A stretch of DNA of 64,000 nt from Paenibacillus polymyxa (GTDB lineage: Bacteria > Bacillota > Bacilli > Paenibacillales > Paenibacillaceae): assembly GCF_015710975.1 (NCBI RefSeq), contig NZ_CP049783.1, positions 3,138,001-3,202,000 on the forward strand, read 5' to 3'. The notes below the pieces were generated by a model that had not been told where the DNA came from, searched no databases, and was given only the letters and a program-made list of their open reading frames with translations. The stretch's first letter is position 1. Each line of letters starts with the position of its first letter. The position numbers and the translations under genes are program-made. Shown here piece after piece: positions 9,154 through 17,457 of the stretch.

Positions 9154-9939
9154 ATGTTTAGGTATGCAAACAAAACAGCACTCATCACAGGGGCTTCATC
9201 CGGGATTGGTGAGGCATTTGCCTATTCGCTCGCGGCTAAGCAATGTAATCTCATTTTGGTAGCGCGCAATGAAAAAAAGCTAAAAGCACTGGCGAAAGAA
9301 CTCTCCGCTAAATATAACGTAAAAGCTACGGTGATTGCGCTCGATCTATCCTCATCGGGAGCTCCCCAAACATTGCATCAGGAGGTTCAAAATCAACAAC
9401 TCAAGGTAGATCTTCTGATTAACAACGCCGGTTTTGCCACCTACGGGTACTTTGAGCAGGTTTCAGGAGAAAGACAGCATGAGGAAGTGATGCTCAATGT
9501 GGCTGCTTTAGTCGATATCACACATGCATTTATGCCTGATTTGTTGCGTAACCGGGATGGGGGACTCATCAATGTTTCATCCACCGCTGCATTTCAGCCT
9601 GATCCCTATATGGCCGTATATGGAGCAACCAAAGCATTCGTACTTTCGTTTAGCGAGGCGCTGTGGGCCGAAAATCGAAAACGAGGACTCAAAGTGCTCG
9701 CCCTCTGTCCAGGTGCAACCGAAACCTCATTTTTTGATGTGGTAGGCTCCAGTGAAGCCTCTGTAGGTTCCAGAGAAACACCCCAGACTGTCGTCAATAA
9801 TGCCTTGAGAGCATTTGAAAAAGGGCGCAGTCATATGATATCGGGTCGACAAAACTATTGGGTAGCCCAAGTATCCCGATTTTTCTCTCGTCAATCCACA
9901 CTTAACATTGTGGAACGTACACTACGACCTCAAAATTGA
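9154..9939 (+). CDS. short-chain dehydrogenase/reductase
   Basis: A classical SDR of 261 residues. The cofactor motif TGASSGIG is near the start, NNAG is mid-protein, the catalytic Ser is in NVSSTAAF, and the Tyr-Lys pair is in YGATK. The start at 9154 follows GGAGGTCATCATC; the frame could begin at 9139 but that start overlaps the ribosome site. The protein resembles DltE/YqjQ-type general reductases. It lies directly after the TetR gene and shares its operator sequence, so it is the regulator's likely target. Confidence 0.88.
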   Translation: MFRYANKTALITGASSGIGEAFAYSLAAKQCNLILVARNEKKLKALAKELSAKYNVKATVIALDLSSSGAPQTLHQEVQNQQLKVDLLINNAGFATYGYFEQVSGERQHEEVMLNVAALVDITHAFMPDLLRNRDGGLINVSSTAAFQPDPYMAVYGATKAFVLSFSEALWAENRKRGLKVLALCPGATETSFFDVVGSSEASVGSRETPQTVVNNALRAFEKGRSHMISGRQNYWVAQVSRFFSRQSTLNIVERTLRPQN

Positions 9940-10008
9940 TTGCAATTTAAGAATCAAGATAGCCTATACTTTAATCAGGATTACCGCTCAATAAGCTGAA
10001 ATTTTATA

Positions 10009-10062
10009 CGCCGGGTCTGATTGCTTCCAGCTCAATTGAACTAGAAGAAATCAGGCCCGGCG
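10009..10062. terminator. hairpin between convergent genes
   Basis: A 14-bp stem (10009-10022 with 10049-10062, one G/T mismatch, starting CGCCGGG) encloses a 26-nt loop. The T tract is weak on the + strand. It sits between the SDR and the GNAT gene. Confidence 0.55.
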
Positions 10063-10093
10063 TTCCTATTTACATAGATCAAGCGTTCAGATG

Positions 10094-10531
10094 CTATCCC
10101 AGATCTCGCGAATATAATAAAATCCCATCTCGCTTCTCCCAGCCGTTAGCTGACCAGAAGCGTTGACCTCCTATATTATGCTCCATCACAAACAGATGAC
10201 ATTTATCAATGCCTTCCTTGAGTAAAGCGGATAACGCTTTATCTACCAGTCTGGGCGCAATCCCATGACCACGATGTTCTGTGGCTACACCCAGATGATA
10301 CAGAAATCCTCTGCGACTATCATGGCCTGCTAAAATCGTGCCTATGATGTTTCCAGCGTACTCACAGACAAAGCTAAGGCCTTCATTTCGCTGCAAAAAT
10401 CGTGCAATCCGCTCCGGTGAGTCGGCCTCACTCAATCCTAACCCGTCTAAGCCATTCCATAGTGCAATAGCTTGATCATAATCGTCAGCCTGCATCGTAC
10501 GGAATGTATATCCATCAGTTACGCTTGCCAT
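10094..10531 (-). CDS. GNAT family N-acetyltransferase
   Basis: A 145-residue GNAT acetyltransferase. The acetyl-CoA binding segment is LGVATEHRGHGIAPRLV (motif A, R/Q-x-x-G-x-G/A form), preceded by the GTILAGHDSRRGF beta hairpin and followed by CHLFVMEHNIGGQRFW. The start at 10531 follows AGAGGAG; the frame extends to 10591 without a better site. The gene stands alone and the substrate is unknown. Confidence 0.85.
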   Translation of the reverse strand: MASVTDGYTFRTMQADDYDQAIALWNGLDGLGLSEADSPERIARFLQRNEGLSFVCEYAGNIIGTILAGHDSRRGFLYHLGVATEHRGHGIAPRLVDKALSALLKEGIDKCHLFVMEHNIGGQRFWSANGWEKRDGILLYSRDLG

Positions 10532-10606
10532 GTCTCTAGTTCTCCTCTTACCCTTGTATATATCTATTGTACGCCAACGCATTGTTTGCAATTAGCGTGT
10601 CATTGT

Positions 10607-11164
10607 TTACCGTGTTGTATTCGGTGCGCTTTCTTCTCCAAGCTCCTGTTCGCGCTCTGCCTGCTTGCGATGGGCGATACGACTGCTGGCCGAGGCTGCG
10701 ATTGCACCCACAATATCGTCCAGAAACGTATGAATCGGTCCAAGGCTTTTATCGTTCAGGCGTTCCAGCACACCCGGTTTGAGCTTATCGACATAACCGT
10801 AATTGGTAAATCCAATACTGCCGTACACATTAACGATGGAGAAGGCTAGAATTTCATCCACTCCGTATAATCCCTCGTCATGCTCAATCATATCCTGCAA
10901 TGGGGGAAGAAGAGCACCCTGTTCCGCAAGAATATCTAGCTGGATGCCCGTAAGCACGGCATTTTGAACCTCGCGCTTCATCAACACCTTGTCCACATTC
11001 TCTAAACATTCTTCCATCGTTAGGTTCGGGTAATATTTTTTCTGTAGAAGCATAACCAGTTCTGCGATTTCAGTCATACTTACACCACGCTTGTGCAGCC
11101 ACTCACGGGTGGCATCGGCTACCTTTTTACTATTCAGGCTGTAAGGTACTTTTTTCTTGTCCAT
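10607..11164 (-). CDS. phosphatidylglycerophosphatase A family protein (YutG-like)
   Basis: A 185-residue protein resembling the PgpA/YutG family, which removes the phosphate from phosphatidylglycerophosphate in phospholipid synthesis. Supporting stretches are DEILAFSIVNVYGSIGFTNYG (quoted in part from the central region) and LGPIHTFLDDIVGAIAA near the C-terminus, the conserved Asp-rich end of the family. The N-terminal helical region (REWLHKRGVSMTEIAELV) is as in YutG. A ribosome site GAGGAGGG lies some 14 bp before the ATG. The family is fairly sure; the enzymatic role is from family knowledge. Confidence 0.75.
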   Translation of the reverse strand: MDKKKVPYSLNSKKVADATREWLHKRGVSMTEIAELVMLLQKKYYPNLTMEECLENVDKVLMKREVQNAVLTGIQLDILAEQGALLPPLQDMIEHDEGLYGVDEILAFSIVNVYGSIGFTNYGYVDKLKPGVLERLNDKSLGPIHTFLDDIVGAIAASASSRIAHRKQAEREQELGEESAPNTTR

Positions 11165-11317
11165 AAAGTTGAAGTTACCCTCCTCGTGTAGATCCTAATT
11201 TTCTACTGCAATTATGACCAGTGTGTCCAGTCTGCTAAAAAAGTAGTTATTTTTTACGCAGGGCTCGTATACATATTAGTACAATCTGTACAAAATTGTT
11301 AGGGAGGAACTTCATTT

Positions 11318-12376
11318 ATGAACATAAAACACCCATGGCGTATGACCTCTGTAGCCGGGCTGCTATCCCTGCCCCTGTTGTTGTCCGGATGCAGCCTTTT
11401 CGGCAACGAAGCGGCGTCCATTGACCCTCCGCCGTCCACGACAGAGCAGTCCATGATTAAGGCTGTAACCGGAAAAGCACCTGCCACTACCGGGCAGTTG
11501 AGGGCTGTTTTTTTGCAAGATCATAACGGCTTGCTGGCCCCTGTATCTTTACCGATTGCTTCAGGCGATGTACAGGCAGATGCCAAGTCGGCGCTGGAAA
11601 CACTGGTTGAGGGCGGGCCTTATGCCGGATTATTACCAGAAGGATTTAAAGGTGTACTGCCTCAGGGTACAGAAGTGAAAAGTGTGACAGTGGACAAGGA
11701 TAACAAGCTGGCTGTTGTCGAATTTAACAAATCTTTCGCCAACTATAAGCCACAGGAAGAACGCAAATTAATGGAAAGCTTGACTTGGACCTTGACCGAC
11801 CGTCCCGATATTAAAAGCGTGCAGATTTGGGTGGATGGTAAAAAGCTGAACGAAATGCCTGTTGGCGGCACACCACTGGACCATCCGCTCACGCGCGCAG
11901 TAGGGATTAATTTGGAGGTCGGTCATGGTGTGACCCCTCTGGATTCCAGTCCAGTCACCGTATATTTCTCTTCATCTTCGCCTGCTGGAGTACAATATTA
12001 TGTACCTGTAACACGACTGGTCAGTCCGGAAAAAGATCGTGTCCAGTCCGCTCTACATCAATTAATTCAAGGTCCACAGACCAAGGATGGATTGCAGGAA
12101 GTGATGACAGGGGAGACGGCGCTGAAATCGGTAGAACGCTCCAAAGATAACGTCATTACGGTATCACTCTCGGATGATATGTTTGCCAAAGGGGAGGCCG
12201 TACCTGCTGAATTTTTGGAATCGGTCGTACTGACAGCAGCGGACAATTCGGATGATGCGGTCAAAACGAAGATTCGCATTGAACTGAATGGTGAGAAAAG
12301 CGTGATTGGACAAAATAATCAAAATTATGGAGAGCCTGTAGCCAAGCCGCAGCACATTAACGAAATTCCTCTTTAA
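11318..12376 (+). CDS. gerM: GerMN domain spore-germination lipoprotein GerM
   Basis: A 352-residue lipoprotein with signal peptide and lipobox LLSGC (lipidated Cys25). Two GerMN domains follow, about residues 60-190 and 210-335, each with the pattern of a paired FFS-like strand and a KSALETLVEGG or QSALHQLIQGP helix. GerM in Bacillus is needed for normal sporulation and germination, bridging forespore and mother-cell membrane complexes. The order gerM-rph-rdgB matches Bacillus, which supports the call. Confidence 0.88.
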   Translation: MNIKHPWRMTSVAGLLSLPLLLSGCSLFGNEAASIDPPPSTTEQSMIKAVTGKAPATTGQLRAVFLQDHNGLLAPVSLPIASGDVQADAKSALETLVEGGPYAGLLPEGFKGVLPQGTEVKSVTVDKDNKLAVVEFNKSFANYKPQEERKLMESLTWTLTDRPDIKSVQIWVDGKKLNEMPVGGTPLDHPLTRAVGINLEVGHGVTPLDSSPVTVYFSSSSPAGVQYYVPVTRLVSPEKDRVQSALHQLIQGPQTKDGLQEVMTGETALKSVERSKDNVITVSLSDDMFAKGEAVPAEFLESVVLTAADNSDDAVKTKIRIELNGEKSVIGQNNQNYGEPVAKPQHINEIPL

Positions 12377-12469
12377 GGACAGGGAATCGTCATTGGGGTG
12401 CTTTTGCCTGCACACTTTGGTAAAATAAACATATAAGAACAGGTTGCATACGACGTAGGAGGAAAAAGC

Positions 12470-13231
12470 ATGAGTAGATCTAACGGACGAAACGGTGATG
12501 AGCTGCGCCCGATGAAATTGACAGCAGGAGTAAATAAATACGCGGAGGGCTCTGTTTTTATAGAGGTTGGCGAGACGAAAGTCATCTGTACGGCTACAGT
12601 GGAAGAGCGCGTTCCTCCCTTTATGAAGGGTCAAGGAAAAGGCTGGGTGACCGCCGAATATTCCATGCTTCCGCGGGCGACACATAGCCGCAATCAGCGT
12701 GAAGCTGCGCGCGGCAAGCTGACAGGCCGTACTATGGAAATTCAGCGTCTGATCGGAAGAGCGTTGCGTTCGGTTGTCAATTTGCAGGCGCTTGGTGAAC
12801 GGACGATTACGTTGGACTGTGACGTCATTCAGGCGGACGGCGGGACGCGTACAACCTCCATTACCGGTTCTTTCGTAGCGTTGGCGATTGCAGTAAATAA
12901 AATTGCGATCCAGCACAAGTTGCCTGTTTTCCCTATTACGGATTTTCTGGCTTCCGTCAGCGTAGGGGTTGTTGGTGACAAGGCGCTGCTGGATCTGAAT
13001 TATGAAGAGGATTCCAAGGCTAAGGTGGACATGAATCTCGTCATGACTGGCAGTGGAAAATACGTCGAGCTGCAAGGTACGGGGGAAGAAAGCCCATTTG
13101 ACCGTCATGAATTGGATCAGCTGCTTAGCTTGGGTGAACAAGGGATTTTGCAAATGATCGAGCGCCAAAAAGAAGTACTCGGACCGATTGCCGATAAGAT
13201 CGGTGCTGGACGTACAGGAGCTGGGGCCTAA
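12470..13231 (+). CDS. rph: ribonuclease PH
   Basis: A 253-residue phosphate-dependent 3'-5' exonuclease that trims tRNA 3' ends. The family signature is seen as [17 protein letters not shown], with [11 protein letters not shown] and [14 protein letters not shown] following. It is full length. The ATG follows GTAGGAGG. The TAA overlaps the ATG of rdgB by one base, so the two are translationally coupled. Confidence 0.96.
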   Translation: MSRSNGRNGDELRPMKLTAGVNKYAEGSVFIEVGETKVICTATVEERVPPFMKGQGKGWVTAEYSMLPRATHSRNQREAARGKLTGRTMEIQRLIGRALRSVVNLQALGERTITLDCDVIQADGGTRTTSITGSFVALAIAVNKIAIQHKLPVFPITDFLASVSVGVVGDKALLDLNYEEDSKAKVDMNLVMTGSGKYVELQGTGEESPFDRHELDQLLSLGEQGILQMIERQKEVLGPIADKIGAGRTGAGA

Positions 13232-13863
13232 TGCGACTGGATGGTCCGGTTGTCATTGTCGCTACGAAGAATAAAGGGAAGGTGCGGGAATTTGCACATG
13301 CTTTTGCGCCGTTTGGCAAGGAAGTCAGAAGTATGTACGATTATCCCGACATTCCTGATGTCGTTGAGGATGGCACAACCTTTGCCGAAAATGCGTTAAA
13401 AAAAGCCAAAGCGGTGGGAGATGTGCTCGGATTGCCTGTGCTGGCCGATGATTCCGGTCTGTGCGTGGACTTGCTGGATGGTGCGCCGGGCGTATATTCG
13501 GCTCGTTATGCTGGAGAAGGTGCCAGCGATCACGAAAACAATATCAAGCTACTCGACGTTCTGGAATCGAAGCAGCTTGGTGATGATACCGGACAGCCTT
13601 TGCTAAGCCCGGCTCAATTTGTCTGTACCTTGATTCTGTATAATCCACAGACTGGGGAGACGTTGGAATCGACGGGCTCCGTGGAGGGCTGGATTACGAC
13701 TGAAACCGCGGGCAGCGGTGGGTTTGGGTATGATCCGCTGTTCTATTTGCCAGAGTTTGAAAAGACAATGGCGGAGCTGACGTTGGAACAAAAGCAGGCT
13801 ATCAGTCATCGGGGCATAGCCCTGCGTAATTTGGCAACAAAGCTGGGAAATCCGCAGGCATAG
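13231..13863 (+). CDS. rdgB: XTP/dITP diphosphatase (Ham1/RdgB family)
   Basis: A 210-residue non-canonical purine nucleoside triphosphate pyrophosphatase that removes ITP and XTP from the nucleotide pool. The motifs are IVATKNKGKVREF at the N-terminus, LADDSGLCVDLL with the catalytic Asp pair, GVYSARYAGEGA, GGFGYDPLF and the C-terminal SHRG. It overlaps the rph stop codon and ends at a strong bidirectional terminator. Confidence 0.95.
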   Translation: MRLDGPVVIVATKNKGKVREFAHAFAPFGKEVRSMYDYPDIPDVVEDGTTFAENALKKAKAVGDVLGLPVLADDSGLCVDLLDGAPGVYSARYAGEGASDHENNIKLLDVLESKQLGDDTGQPLLSPAQFVCTLILYNPQTGETLESTGSVEGWITTETAGSGGFGYDPLFYLPEFEKTMAELTLEQKQAISHRGIALRNLATKLGNPQA

Positions 13864-13901
13864 TTTGGTAGCAGGGCGAATAATATACCTGTCATATACG
13901 A

Positions 13902-13946
13902 AAAAAAGGCTATCCGTCAGTCATAGGCTGCGGATAGCCTTTTTTG
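13902..13946. terminator. bidirectional intrinsic terminator between rdgB and asnB
   Basis: AAAAAAGGCTATCCG (13902-13916) pairs with CGGATAGCCTTTTTT (13931-13945). Both strands end in a T run, serving rdgB (+) and asnB (-). Confidence 0.9.
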
Positions 13947-14031
13947 GTACTTTCTGTTCCACGTATCGTATGCATCAAGAAAGATGGGCGGTTGCCACCT
14001 CGTACTTTACGACTTAAGCAGTTAGCACATT

Positions 14032-15876
14032 TTATCGAATAGCCACCTTGTAGGTGCGCAGCCAATTATCCACTTGCGTCAAGTAAGCAAATAACTGCGG
14101 ACCCGACATCAGCTGGCCAAACCAAGGTAGATTGGTGGATGCCTCCGGTGAGGCGGCAATATCCCGTACCTTTTTCGCATCGATCAGCTTGAGCAGTGGG
14201 GAAGAGGAATCGTCCAGCAGTTGCAGCGCCTGCTTTTTCACAGCGGCAAGATAGGAGGGATTATGCGTTTTGGGATACGGGCTTTTTTTGCGATACAGCA
14301 CATCATCCGGCAATACACCCTCCAACGCCTTGCGTAAAATACCTTTTTCACGTCCGCCTGTCATTTTGATGCTCCACGGAATGTTCCATACATATTGCAC
14401 CAGCCGATGATCGCAATACGGCACCCGTACTTCGAGTCCCACCCCCATACTCATCCGATCCTTGCGATCCAGTAGGGTAGGCATAAAGCGGGTGATGTTC
14501 AAATAAGACATGACGCGCATTTGCGCAGCTTTTCCTGTTTCACCCTGTAGCTTCGGTACTTCTCCGACTGCTTCTGAGTAGCGGTCGTTCAAATACTCCA
14601 GCGGTTTGATCCAGTCCCGCACTTCTGGGGATAGCAGACTCGCTCTCATATCGGGAGCAACTGCCCACGGAAATGTGCCTGAGTTCAGCATATCCTCCCG
14701 ATGGAACCATGGATATCCGCCAAACACTTCATCTGCTGCTTCACCAGAAATAGCAACCGTAGCGCCCTTTTTAATCTCCCGGCAAAAGAGATACAGTGAC
14801 GAATCCACGTCCGCCATTCCGGGTAAATCCCGCGTTAGCGTGGAGTTGTTCAGAGCTGCTACAACTTCTGGTGTATCGAATTCAATCCAGTGATGATTTG
14901 TCCCTAATTCATCGACCATTCGCTGTATCCAGGGGGCATCAGCTCCGGGCTGAAACGCATGGGCTTTAAAATGCTTGTCGTTGTCCACATAATCGACCGA
15001 ATACGTATGAACTTGTCCCTGCCCGGTACGTTTGTAATAATCGACGGCTAATGCGGACAGGGCGCTTGAATCCAGCCCGCCAGACAATAAGGTACATACC
15101 GGTACATCCGAAATAAGCTGCCGCTCCACGGTATCCATCAATAGCTCTCGTACCTTGAGTGCCGTTTCTTCGGTGTTATCCTCATGTGCAATGCTTTCGA
15201 GCTTCCAGTAGGCTTGGATGCGTACGCCGTCACGGCTGTAGGTTAGGGTATGTCCGGGACGCAATTCCTTCATCGATGAATAGACGCCGTGTCCGGGGGT
15301 GCGTGCAGGCCCAATGATAAAAATTTCTGCCAATCCCTCGGCGTCTACGGCGGCCTCAACGGCTGGATGCTGGAGCAATGCTTTGGGTTCGGAGCCAAAT
15401 ACGAATACATCTTCGGTTTGGCTATAAAATAACGGCTTCACTCCCAGTCGGTCTCGTGCCAGAAATACCTGCTCCCGCTCACTATCCCAGACCGCAAACG
15501 CAAAAATGCCGTTCAACCGATCTACACAATCCGGGCCCCATTCGATATAGGATTCGAGCAGTACCTCTGTGTCGCATTGTGTACGGAAAAAATGTCCGCG
15601 TTGTTGCAGCTCTTTTTTCAGCTCAGGCGCGTTATATATTTCCCCGTTATATACAATCGTATAAGTGATATCCTCAAGCTGCCGGATCATGGGCTGAGCG
15701 CCGTTTTCCGGGTCCATTACGCTTAGTCTTCGGTGTCCGAAGGCACACGGGTTGGATATCCAGGTACCCGCAGCATCCGGTCCGCGATCGGAGAGCGTTT
15801 GCGTCATATTTAGCAGCAACTCAGATTGATGCATCAAGTCTCCGTTCCACTGTATGAAACCTGTAATTCCGCACAT
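14032..15876 (-). CDS. asnB: asparagine synthase (glutamine-hydrolysing)
   Basis: A 614-residue AsnB-type enzyme that makes asparagine from aspartate, ATP and glutamine. The N-terminal glutaminase domain begins MCGITGF, giving the Cys2 nucleophile, and continues with GHRRLSV and YNGEIYN. The synthetase domain carries the PP-loop LLSGGLDSS and the SGEAADEVFGGY segment. It is full length, preceded by AGAGAGGATG, and appears to be monocistronic. Confidence 0.93.
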   Translation of the reverse strand: MCGITGFIQWNGDLMHQSELLLNMTQTLSDRGPDAAGTWISNPCAFGHRRLSVMDPENGAQPMIRQLEDITYTIVYNGEIYNAPELKKELQQRGHFFRTQCDTEVLLESYIEWGPDCVDRLNGIFAFAVWDSEREQVFLARDRLGVKPLFYSQTEDVFVFGSEPKALLQHPAVEAAVDAEGLAEIFIIGPARTPGHGVYSSMKELRPGHTLTYSRDGVRIQAYWKLESIAHEDNTEETALKVRELLMDTVERQLISDVPVCTLLSGGLDSSALSALAVDYYKRTGQGQVHTYSVDYVDNDKHFKAHAFQPGADAPWIQRMVDELGTNHHWIEFDTPEVVAALNNSTLTRDLPGMADVDSSLYLFCREIKKGATVAISGEAADEVFGGYPWFHREDMLNSGTFPWAVAPDMRASLLSPEVRDWIKPLEYLNDRYSEAVGEVPKLQGETGKAAQMRVMSYLNITRFMPTLLDRKDRMSMGVGLEVRVPYCDHRLVQYVWNIPWSIKMTGGREKGILRKALEGVLPDDVLYRKKSPYPKTHNPSYLAAVKKQALQLLDDSSSPLLKLIDAKKVRDIAASPEASTNLPWFGQLMSGPQLFAYLTQVDNWLRTYKVAIR

Positions 15877-16039
15877 GTCTATTCATCCTCTCTTTGTCGT
15901 GTTCATCCAGTGTTGGAATGAATCAAAAACTAAATCCCCAGTTCATCAGTATATATGCCGAAAAGAAGCATAAAATGTCTGTCCGTTCCGAAAACTACAG
16001 ATGGGGCAACCCGTTTACTCGTGAGGAAGGAGGGAGACA

Positions 16040-16399
16040 ATGTACTACATCAAGGATGCCAAAATACGCCGCTTCACTGAACTTGACGGAGTGCGCTGCG
16101 CTGAGGTAGAAGTGCGTCCCGGTGCCGCAGATGACCCGGAGCTGCTGGTTTATATCACAGCCACGAATCAGAAGGATGGTCTGCCTGACTATGACATGGT
16201 AAGGATCATCCGCAATGATGCTGATCTGGAGCTGGATTGGTACGACAATAATCTGCATTCGGCATTTGAGGAAGTGACCGACAAGGCTTTTACTGACTCT
16301 ACGCACATTACCGCTGGTGAGGAACGGGAAAAATTCAAAAGGGAATTGCTTTCCTATGGGCAGCTTAGTACAGAGTTTGCCAAGGAGTTCGGGACATGA
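16040..16399 (+). CDS. hypothetical protein, 119 residues
   Basis: Unrecognised small acidic protein. The start follows a good GAAGGAGGGAG site. Its predicted strands (EVEVRPG, ELLVYITATN, DYDMVRIIRN) followed by a helical, charged C-terminus look like a compact alpha/beta domain. There is no signal peptide or membrane segment. The interrupted frame at 16404 starts five bases after the stop, so the two may once have been coupled. Confidence 0.65.
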   Translation: MYYIKDAKIRRFTELDGVRCAEVEVRPGAADDPELLVYITATNQKDGLPDYDMVRIIRNDADLELDWYDNNLHSAFEEVTDKAFTDSTHITAGEEREKFKRELLSYGQLSTEFAKEFGT

Positions 16400-16403
16400 G
16401 GAT

Positions 16404-16616
16404 ATGGTGTACTATACCTCGGCTTTTGTTGATTTGGGCACCGGCGCCATCACCGGATCAGCGTGAAAGGAGGGGGAAATCATAGACGGCAAAGCGAAGT
16501 ATAAGAAAAACAAAGGCAGCAGTTATATTCATAACAATGAGTTCGCGGAAGAAGTGCTGGAGAAAAACGTAAGACATGAAGTACGCAGAAGTCCTAAACG
16601 CTTTGGGAATAAATAA
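16404..16616 (+). pseudogene. small ORF interrupted by an in-frame TGA
   Basis: ATG 16404 opens a 20-residue frame (starting MVYYTSAFVD) that stops at TGA 16464-16466. The same frame then continues for 49 more codons to TAA 16614, with a coding-like basic composition (KAKYKKNKG, VRRSPKRFGNK). Between the halves is AAAGGAGGGGG, but only ATC (16479) or ATA (16482) follows at start distance. The simplest reading is one about 70-residue gene broken by a point mutation. The other is a separate small gene with a non-canonical start. Confidence 0.45.
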
Positions 16617-16654
16617 GCTACCAGTGAACTAAAGCAACTCATCAAAGTTGATCC

Positions 16655-16706
16655 CAAAGAAGCCTCCGTATTCGTCAAATTTGCGAATATGGGAGGCTTC
16701 TTTTAG
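16655..16706. terminator. bidirectional terminator
   Basis: AAGAAGCCTCC plus GTATTCG pairs with CGAATAT plus GGGAGGCTTCTT across a 9-nt loop. It ends in TTTT on + and serves the convergent genes on both sides. Confidence 0.8.
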
Positions 16707-16708
16707 AA

Positions 16709-17002
16709 TTAGGCCGCTTCACGCAGCGTCATGATCCCTTTGTAGATGTTATAAACAAAAACGCCGAGATAGACCACTACAAATAGCAGTACAAATCCGA
16801 TAACTGAACCTGCATGATTGGCAGTGATAATAAAATACACTAGCGGAATCGCCGCAATAATGGGGAAAATGTGCGATAAAATGGCTTTTTTCGCGTGTCC
16901 CTGAACATATTCATCCCGGACTGCGATCCACACAATGACCGGCACCAGAAAAGGTGCGAAAAAAATGCTGAAATAACAAAGTGAAGACAAAAGGCCTCTC
17001 AC
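16709..17002 (-). CDS. small integral membrane protein (DUF4870-like)
   Basis: A 97-residue protein with three hydrophobic segments (about residues 8-27, 44-62 and 66-88). The loop after the first one contains RDEYVQGHAKKAILSH, which resembles the DUF4870 family of small membrane proteins (a charged segment with a conserved His/Lys after TM1). The GTG start at 17002 follows AAGGAGGGG. The function is unknown. Confidence 0.65.
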   Translation of the reverse strand: MRGLLSSLCYFSIFFAPFLVPVIVWIAVRDEYVQGHAKKAILSHIFPIIAAIPLVYFIITANHAGSVIGFVLLFVVVYLGVFVYNIYKGIMTLREAA

Positions 17003-17105
17003 GGATCACCCCTCCTTTTTGGCATCGTTCTTTGTACATAATACCCCGTTAGCGTCCAAATGATTCCTTTTGCAGCCTGCTTTCCTGTATAATGAAAAAA
17101 TGCTT

Positions 17106-17133
17106 TTGACAGTTGGTCAAAATGTGATATAAT
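17106..17133 (+). promoter_or_regulatory. consensus promoter of tRNA-Arg
   Basis: TTGACA (17106-17111) and TATAAT (17128-17133) are separated by 16 bp, with a TG just before the -10. Both boxes are perfect. Confidence 0.85.
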
Positions 17134-17176
17134 AATTAATGCACTGAATACATAAGGTTTTATTGATTGTCATCTT

Positions 17177-17250
<74 letters not shown>

Positions 17251-17256
17251 TATAGC

Positions 17257-17291
17257 AAAAGCTTCCTAATTCAATATTAGGAAGCTTTTTT
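17257..17291 (+). terminator. terminator of tRNA-Arg
   Basis: AAAAGCTTCCTAAT pairs with ATTAGGAAGCTTTTTT. A closely similar hairpin recurs at 17399-17428. Confidence 0.85.
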
Positions 17292-17292
17292 G

Positions 17293-17393
17293 TGTTCCAG
17301 TGGGATGAGAACCCCTTGGGGGACGTCGGAGCTAAGCATCGTTAGCATAAACTTCGCAGTCTCGACCGTAGGGAGAGTATCCCTCCTGGGACG
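17293..17393 (+). other. tRNA-like structured sequence copying the tRNA-Arg 3' end
   Basis: The last 15 bases (17379-17393) are identical to the last 15 of the tRNA (17236-17250). GTTCCAG (17293-17299) can pair with CTGGGAC (17386-17392) as an acceptor stem. Inside are a T-arm-like GGGA/TCCC hairpin, a GCTAA/TTAGC hairpin and a GTCGgAG/CTCGAC stem. No anticodon arm is recognisable, so this is not a normal tRNA. Confidence 0.5.
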
Positions 17394-17398
17394 ATAGC

Positions 17399-17428
17399 AA
17401 AAGCTTCCTACATGTAGGAAGCTTTTTT
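17399..17428 (+). terminator. second copy of the tRNA terminator
   Basis: AAAAGCTTCCTA, loop CATG, TAGGAAGCTTTTTT. It repeats the 17257 hairpin and, on the - strand, ends the GH4 gene. Confidence 0.8.
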
Positions 17429-17457
17429 GTATCCCGGCAGTATGATTGATTCTGGTT

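Noticed and set aside
12164..13168. 334-residue open frame on the - strand opposite gerM and rph
   Set aside because: It lies wholly across well-identified genes, its composition is unlike a protein family, and it has no ribosome site.
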